Source: DASZBX01 sp035943635
Lineage (GTDB): Bacteria; Actinomycetota; Actinomycetes; Streptomycetales; Catenulisporaceae
Length of the DNA stretch: 50,436 nt
Reading direction: 5' to 3'
NCBI GenBank assembly: GCA_035943635.1
Contig: DASZBX010000048.1
Span: forward strand, 1 to 50,436
Made by a program: the position numbers and the translations under genes. This document shows positions 50,266-50,436 of this stretch, in pieces (within the stretch, counting starts at the first letter, position 1; each line of letters starts with the position of its first letter). The notes below the pieces were generated by a model that saw only the letters and a program-made list of their open reading frames with translations, searched no databases and had not been told where the DNA came from.

Positions 50266-50436
50266 GCCCGCGCAGGGCCTAGGCAGTGCTGGGGAATGTC
50301 TCAAGGCGCGAATCCGGTGATCGCCGTCGCCTGGCCGCACCGCACGCAACGGCACAGACGACCGAGTATGAGCCGTCCCGTGCGGCGCGCCCATGCTCGG
50401 CGCTGACCAGATTCGCCGCACCTACCAGCACAAACC

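Overview
The window is high-GC actinobacterial chromosome. WhiG (sporulation sigma factor), an NsdA-type regulator, several GTG/TTG starts and a Streptomyces-like gene order point to a filamentous, sporulating actinomycete. Streptomycetales or Catenulisporales are my guesses; the sequence alone does not fix the genus. I see no tRNA or rRNA gene, CRISPR array, intact insertion sequence or prophage.

Left part (1-7.6 kb, mostly + strand): the 3' part of infB, a DUF503 (YlxP-like) gene, rbfA, truB, a small membrane protein on the - strand, ribF and a 525-residue multi-pass membrane protein. This is the classic translation-initiation and ribosome-maturation block. Unusual hairpins lie between infB and the DUF503 gene, at the truB convergence, and at the 7.5 kb convergence.

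Accessory metabolic island (7.6-19 kb): mmsA-type CoA-acylating aldehyde dehydrogenase, a frameshifted and truncated aldehyde dehydrogenase pseudogene, a PucR-family regulator, a lipoprotein, an intact aminobutyraldehyde-type dehydrogenase, and a divergent Lrp regulator translationally coupled to a class III omega-aminotransferase. Together these suggest catabolism of putrescine, GABA or beta-alanine type omega-amines: the aminotransferase makes the semialdehyde and the dehydrogenases oxidise it. Both regulators have strong dyads upstream. A large nested palindromic element follows, then a degenerate ABC ATPase overlapping a small four-segment permease-like protein.

Long - strand housekeeping block (19-40.5 kb), read from high to low coordinates: ffh; rpsP-KH protein-rimM-trmD; rplS; two signal peptidases-rnhB-DUF2469; yraN-comM-dprA; whiG; a TetR regulator; an M23-like protein; rpsB-tsf; pyrH-frr; cdsA; rlmN; and a HAD phosphatase. 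It covers ribosome biogenesis, protein export, competence-type DNA processing and development.

Right part (40.6-50.4 kb): an exonuclease (+), a Tat-exported metallophosphatase (-), the nitrogen operon amtB-glnK-glnD (-) with a GlnR-type half box upstream, nsdA (-), and a divergent prim-pol-like protein (+).

Most of the window is ordinary core genome. The more novel signals are non-coding: an exact 12-mer shared by three intergenic regions, oriented twin terminators, the regulatory dyads and the nested palindrome. On the protein side they are the degenerate ABC pair and the decayed aldehyde dehydrogenase.
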